Source of the DNA: Algoriphagus sp. A40
GTDB lineage: Bacteria; Bacteroidota; Bacteroidia; Cytophagales; Cyclobacteriaceae
DNA length: 64,000 nt
Reading direction: 5' to 3'
Assembly (NCBI RefSeq): GCF_002002735.1
Contig: NZ_MUNY01000045.1
Location: 186,001 to 250,000, forward strand
Positions 61,501-64,000 of this stretch are shown in pieces (positions within the stretch are counted from its first letter, which is position 1; each line of letters opens with the position of its first letter). The translations under genes and the position numbers were made by a program. The notes below the pieces were generated by a model. It worked only from the letters and a program-made list of their open reading frames with translations. It was not told the origin of the DNA and made no database searches.

Positions 61501-63293
61501 CAAATGGAAAAGTCAGTTCGGAAAAGGATAATCCCGATTATCAGGCCATTCCATTGGAAGATCACCCTACCTTTTTGGAAAAGGCTTTAGCCAGGGAGCC
61601 TTTTGCGGTACAAACCAAAGAAACGCAGGGAGCTACACGGAAGATTTTGGAGGAACAGCAAATCAAATCCATTCTCCAGATTCCGATTTTCGTCGAGGGG
61701 AAATTTCAGGGATACATCGGATTTGATGATTGTACCCAAGAGCGGGAATGGTCGGATGATGAAATTGGATTTTTGACTTCAGTCACCACCAATCTGGCCT
61801 TCGCCATAGAGCGAAAAAGGCACCTTGACAAAATCAGAGTGGCCTATGAAACCAGAAACGAGCTCCTGGAAAGTATCGGAGATTCCTTTTACGCCATGGA
61901 TAAAAATTACAATGTCACCTATTGGAACAATGTAATTGAGAAACTGACCGGGGTGAAGCGTGAAGAAATCATCGGGAAAAGCATCTGGGAATTTGTAGAA
62001 AAAGTCAACGATAAATTCCAAAACGCTTACGATAAAGCATTTCAGGAAAATAAAGCCCAATATTTCGAAACCTATGATTCCTGGGTAAATGCCTGGCTGG
62101 AAGTCATGATTTATCCGGCAAACGGTGGCTTGTCTGCAATCATTAAGGATATCTCGGATCGAAAAATGACCGAAAATCAGTTGGCACAATCCAACGAGCG
62201 GTTTTCTATCCTCGCCGATTCCACAAACGATGCCATCTGGGATTGGAATATCGAAACCGATGAACACTTCTGGGGTGATGGGTTCAGTAAGCTGTTTGGA
62301 ATCAACTTGGAATTGGAAGGCAATTCTCCTGAAATCTGGAGAAAAAGGGTTCATCCTGAGGATTTTGAAGCAGTGCAAAACATCCTCTATCAACTCCTCC
62401 ACCAAAAGGACCAAAACTACTTTGAATCCGAATACAGGTTCCAAAGAAAGGATGGCTCCTATGCCTATGTGATGGATAAAGCTACTTTGATCCGAAACAA
62501 AGCCGGCGAACCTATTCGTGTTGTCGGGGCGATGATGGACATCACCCAACGTAAAAATTATGAGGAATCCCTCAAGAAACTGAATGAGGAATTGGCAGTA
62601 TCCAACCGGGAACTTGAAATTTCAAACAAGGAGCTCGAACAGTTTGCTTATGTAGCTTCCCATGATCTACAGGAACCCCTGAGGATGATTTCCAGCTTTC
62701 TGGGTTTGATCGAACGAAAATACAAGGATCAACTTGACGAAAAAGGTATTCAGTATATCCACTTTGCCGTGGATGGTGCCAGGCGAATGAGGGAAATTAT
62801 TCTCGATTTGTTGGAATTTTCCAAAGTTGGGAATTCATCGGAATCCAAAAAACCGACTAATACCAATGAATTGGTGCACGAAGTCCTCTTGCTGAACAAT
62901 AAATTAATTCAGGAAAAAAATGCCACCATTCATGTTGGGCAATTGCCTGATATTTATTGCCACTCCAACTCCATTATTCAACTTTTCCAAAACCTAATTT
63001 CCAATGGTCTAAAATATCAACCTGCCGGAAAAAAGCCTGAAATAAGAATTAACGGAACTGAATTTGACAACGAATGGCAGTTTTCGGTACAGGATAACGG
63101 AATAGGTATTGATCCCGAATTCAAGGATAAAATATTCGTGATTTTCCAGCGACTTCACCAAAAAGATCAGTTCTCCGGCTCTGGAATAGGCCTTGCAATC
63201 TGCAAAAAGATCGTTGAATTCCACGGTGGAAAAATCTGGGTGGAATCTTCTTTAGACAATGGCAGTACTTTTTTCTTTACCATTAAAAAATAG
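58572..63293 (+). CDS. Multi-PAS/GAF sensor histidine kinase
   Basis: 1573 aa from the ATG at 58572; a TTG 12 bp earlier is in frame but less likely. No membrane segment, so cytoplasmic. Nine PAS domains can be counted, at about 30-140, 165-265, 280-395, 405-520, 535-645, 660-780, 795-910, 1090-1190 and 1205-1330, with one GAF domain at ~920-1080. HisKA (FAYVASHDLQEPLRMISSFLG) is at ~1355 and HATPase (N-box QLFQNLISNGLKYQP, G1 DNGIGI, G2 GSGIGLAICKKIV) at the end. PAS 7 resembles LOV-type PAS (GKSPTIFQG) but lacks the flavin-binding Cys. A CHASE-domain sensor gene follows immediately. Signals are unknown. Confidence 0.92.
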   Translation: MGIIPKSTPSKQAELVSNLLEENHALLRGIELLGNIGHWEIELTTGKLRWSEQLFRIFGLDPSKVQPSKEIGLAAIHPEDREQTSAAFQKSLETGAPYKIEMRVIRPSGELRYVVADGTMDRPAQGTPFRLFGILRDITEEKIKEEELRKSNLQVENILNTTQDLIFLADENGYYRKVSKSCEEILGYTQAELLGKSFRDLIHPDDFQPTVDKRKEIMEGKASSNFKNRYFKKDGSIIHLNWSANLDKATNTVFAVARDVSQLLQTQESLKQDRQKLAIVMDSSPETIWALDRNYNLITANNQFLRSMKEIGNWDLKPGDNLIFNTPLPPEFIQEWKPWYDRALAGEAFSLIRKVTLLKNGGYMEVNFKPIFEEGNLIAIGCYSLDITHQKEEEFRIQELVNRLKLAQKIGKMGYWEFNIQTEEIYWSDEVFEIWNIDSSLFSPNFQLFFNTIHPEDRADFLIHHNDTLTGTAPLNVVHRILLPSGEIKFVHEKGTLEIDPEMGIRRYRGTVQDITREKLIEKELLDRNEFIESTLRNLPLGIAVNKISTGEVTYLNPSFSQIYGWAPEKIMDVDTFFNKVFPNQEYRESIKSQVIKDVLSGDLEKMVWNNIHITTENGKERIISAKNIPLPEQDLMISTVIDETDRYWAEHSLRTSNERFHLATQAVSDAIWDWDIKKNSIFWGKGYHRLFGYPEEMEKVSEDLWQTKVHPEDLPGIWKSILDARANIQANRWSGEYRFMKFDGSYAVVKENTVILRGPDGKPVRMVGALQDISLEKEKENHLKLLESVVTNTRDGILITEAEPGPGGYKIIYSNDSFLKMTGYTLEEIIGKSPTIFQGSLTDRKVLDKLKQDLSEWKPSTVELINYKKDGSAYWVNFSLTPVADQKGYFTHWIAVERDISEQKKNEAALLYKTRLIAAIADIIQSLLETNEWEESVPELLGKMGEVIDADRVYLFKNFTDPDSGKLFTQQIKEWTNGKVSSEKDNPDYQAIPLEDHPTFLEKALAREPFAVQTKETQGATRKILEEQQIKSILQIPIFVEGKFQGYIGFDDCTQEREWSDDEIGFLTSVTTNLAFAIERKRHLDKIRVAYETRNELLESIGDSFYAMDKNYNVTYWNNVIEKLTGVKREEIIGKSIWEFVEKVNDKFQNAYDKAFQENKAQYFETYDSWVNAWLEVMIYPANGGLSAIIKDISDRKMTENQLAQSNERFSILADSTNDAIWDWNIETDEHFWGDGFSKLFGINLELEGNSPEIWRKRVHPEDFEAVQNILYQLLHQKDQNYFESEYRFQRKDGSYAYVMDKATLIRNKAGEPIRVVGAMMDITQRKNYEESLKKLNEELAVSNRELEISNKELEQFAYVASHDLQEPLRMISSFLGLIERKYKDQLDEKGIQYIHFAVDGARRMREIILDLLEFSKVGNSSESKKPTNTNELVHEVLLLNNKLIQEKNATIHVGQLPDIYCHSNSIIQLFQNLISNGLKYQPAGKKPEIRINGTEFDNEWQFSVQDNGIGIDPEFKDKIFVIFQRLHQKDQFSGSGIGLAICKKIVEFHGGKIWVESSLDNGSTFFFTIKK

Positions 63294-63299
63294 CCAGGT

Positions 63300-64000
63300 T
63301 TGAAATTCTCCCAAATAAAAGACAGGATTTTGCTTCAGATGATCTCCAACCCGAAATTGACGGGATGGATAACTTTTTTGGCTATACTGTCTCTTACTAC
63401 TTTCCTGACATTGGTAGAATACAAACTCAATCTTTCTGAGGAACGGGAGATAGTCAACACCGAGTTGAATAAGTTTGAAAGTCGGTTTACAACTGCCTTA
63501 AGCGATGGGATTTCTGCGGCAAAAACCCTGGGATTTTTTGCCCAAAACAAAGATGAAGTCATCCAAAATTTTGAAGAAATCGGAAGGCAGATTTTGGAAA
63601 GCAATCCCCAAGTGGATGTGATCGAGTTTTTGGACAGTGGAACAATCGTAGCTGTCTATCCCCTTGTAGGCAATGAGGCAGTTCTGGGATATAATGTATT
63701 GAAGGACCCCAAAAACTTCCGGGAAGTAGAAGAATCCATCCGGAGAAAGGACGTTTATTTTTCAGGTCCAATCACCCTGCGTCAAGGAGGCACAGGAATA
63801 GTTGGACGATACCCACTGTTTGACGAAGGGAAATTTATCGGGCTTTCCGCGGTCATCATCCATTTTGACAAATTGGTGGAAAGAGCTCTGCAGGACATCC
63901 ACAACGAGGATAGGTTTATAGTCCAGCTTTCCAAAGTCAATCCAAACACAGGGATTCTGGAAAAATTCGTTTCTTCGGGAGATTCACTAAACTTTTCCGG
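63300..64000 (+). CDS. CHASE-domain membrane sensor, 5' part
   Basis: The open frame runs off the right edge. A TTG start at 63300, 7 bp after the previous stop, gives a basic leader (KFSQIKDRILLQ); the ATG at 63339 is the alternative. A TM helix (GWITFLAILSLTTFLTLV) is followed by a coiled segment and a CHASE-type extracytoplasmic domain: KTLGFFAQNKDEVIQNFEEI, AVYPLVGNEAVLGYNVL, GPITLRQGGTGIVGRYPLF. CHASE domains bind small ligands in sensor kinases, cyclases and GGDEF proteins; the output domain lies beyond the window. It is probably co-transcribed with the multi-PAS kinase. Confidence 0.8.
   Translation, partial: MKFSQIKDRILLQMISNPKLTGWITFLAILSLTTFLTLVEYKLNLSEEREIVNTELNKFESRFTTALSDGISAAKTLGFFAQNKDEVIQNFEEIGRQILESNPQVDVIEFLDSGTIVAVYPLVGNEAVLGYNVLKDPKNFREVEESIRRKDVYFSGPITLRQGGTGIVGRYPLFDEGKFIGLSAVIIHFDKLVERALQDIHNEDRFIVQLSKVNPNTGILEKFVSSGDSLNFS

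Overview
The window looks like the chromosome of a Bacteroidota bacterium, most likely a Cytophagales/Cyclobacteriaceae-type (Algoriphagus-like) organism. This is inferred from gene families and promoter style; no rRNA is present to settle it. Supporting signs are TAnnTTTG-type -7 boxes, few Shine-Dalgarno sequences, large RHS/LRR secreted proteins, a DUF4202 gene beside nirBD, a rubredoxin-fused nitrite-reductase-like protein, and many PAS-type sensor kinases.

Region 1 (1-30.3 kb) is a polymorphic-toxin (Rhs) island read on the minus strand. A five-gene operon (30221 down to 12083) encodes two small secreted proteins of unknown role, a 1598-aa SpvB-like protein, a 1077-aa LRR/PKD protein and a 2588-aa FN3/LRR/YD-repeat/Rhs-core protein with a lysozyme-like toxic tip. 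A secreted immunity candidate follows. The first 5990 bp of the window are a direct repeat of the big rhs gene (13831-19820), with no difference seen. This second copy has its own start and promoter region and runs off the left edge. Between the copies lie a decayed orphan rhs-CT with a lipoprotein immunity candidate, and a compact plus-strand cassette (6533-9530): HTH protein, AbiEii-like nucleotidyltransferase, STAS/GHKL-ATPase, DUF4325 STAS-like protein and PIN RNase. That cassette is the best candidate for an undescribed toxin-antitoxin or defence module. A 26-bp block containing a 16-bp palindrome is shared by the promoter regions of the Rhs operon and the second rhs copy.

Region 2 (31.4-49.2 kb) is a complete nitrate/nitrite assimilation locus. 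On the plus strand are nirB, nirD, a DUF4202 gene, a NarX-like sensor kinase, a NarL-like regulator, a NarK-type transporter, a nitrate reductase fused to its own FAD/[2Fe-2S] NAD(P)H module, a rubredoxin/degenerate sirohaem-reductase fusion and a putative outer-membrane channel. A convergent minus-strand operon makes cofactors: moeA, mobA, a sirohaem SUMT and a moaC-moaB fusion. TACGTA-rich elements sit before nirB, the regulator, narK, the porin and moeA, and probably mark one regulon controlled by the local two-component system.

Region 3 (49.4-52.1 kb) holds tRNA-Pro(TGG), tRNA-Leu(CAG) and tRNA-Thr(CGT). tRNA-Pro heads a tandem array of five tRNA-plus-terminator units; in the last four the anticodon arm is replaced by a CCCGAT/ATCGGG hairpin. 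A hairpin-bearing tRNA-Thr relic precedes tRNA-Thr. An AGCS sodium:amino-acid symporter lies between the tRNA groups.

Region 4 (52.2-64 kb) is ordinary chromosome: an AI-2E transporter, an esterase, an acyltransferase, a GAF histidine kinase, a cyclophilin, a Gfo/Idh/MocA oxidoreductase, a nine-PAS/one-GAF hybrid-length sensor kinase, and the start of a CHASE-domain sensor running off the right edge.
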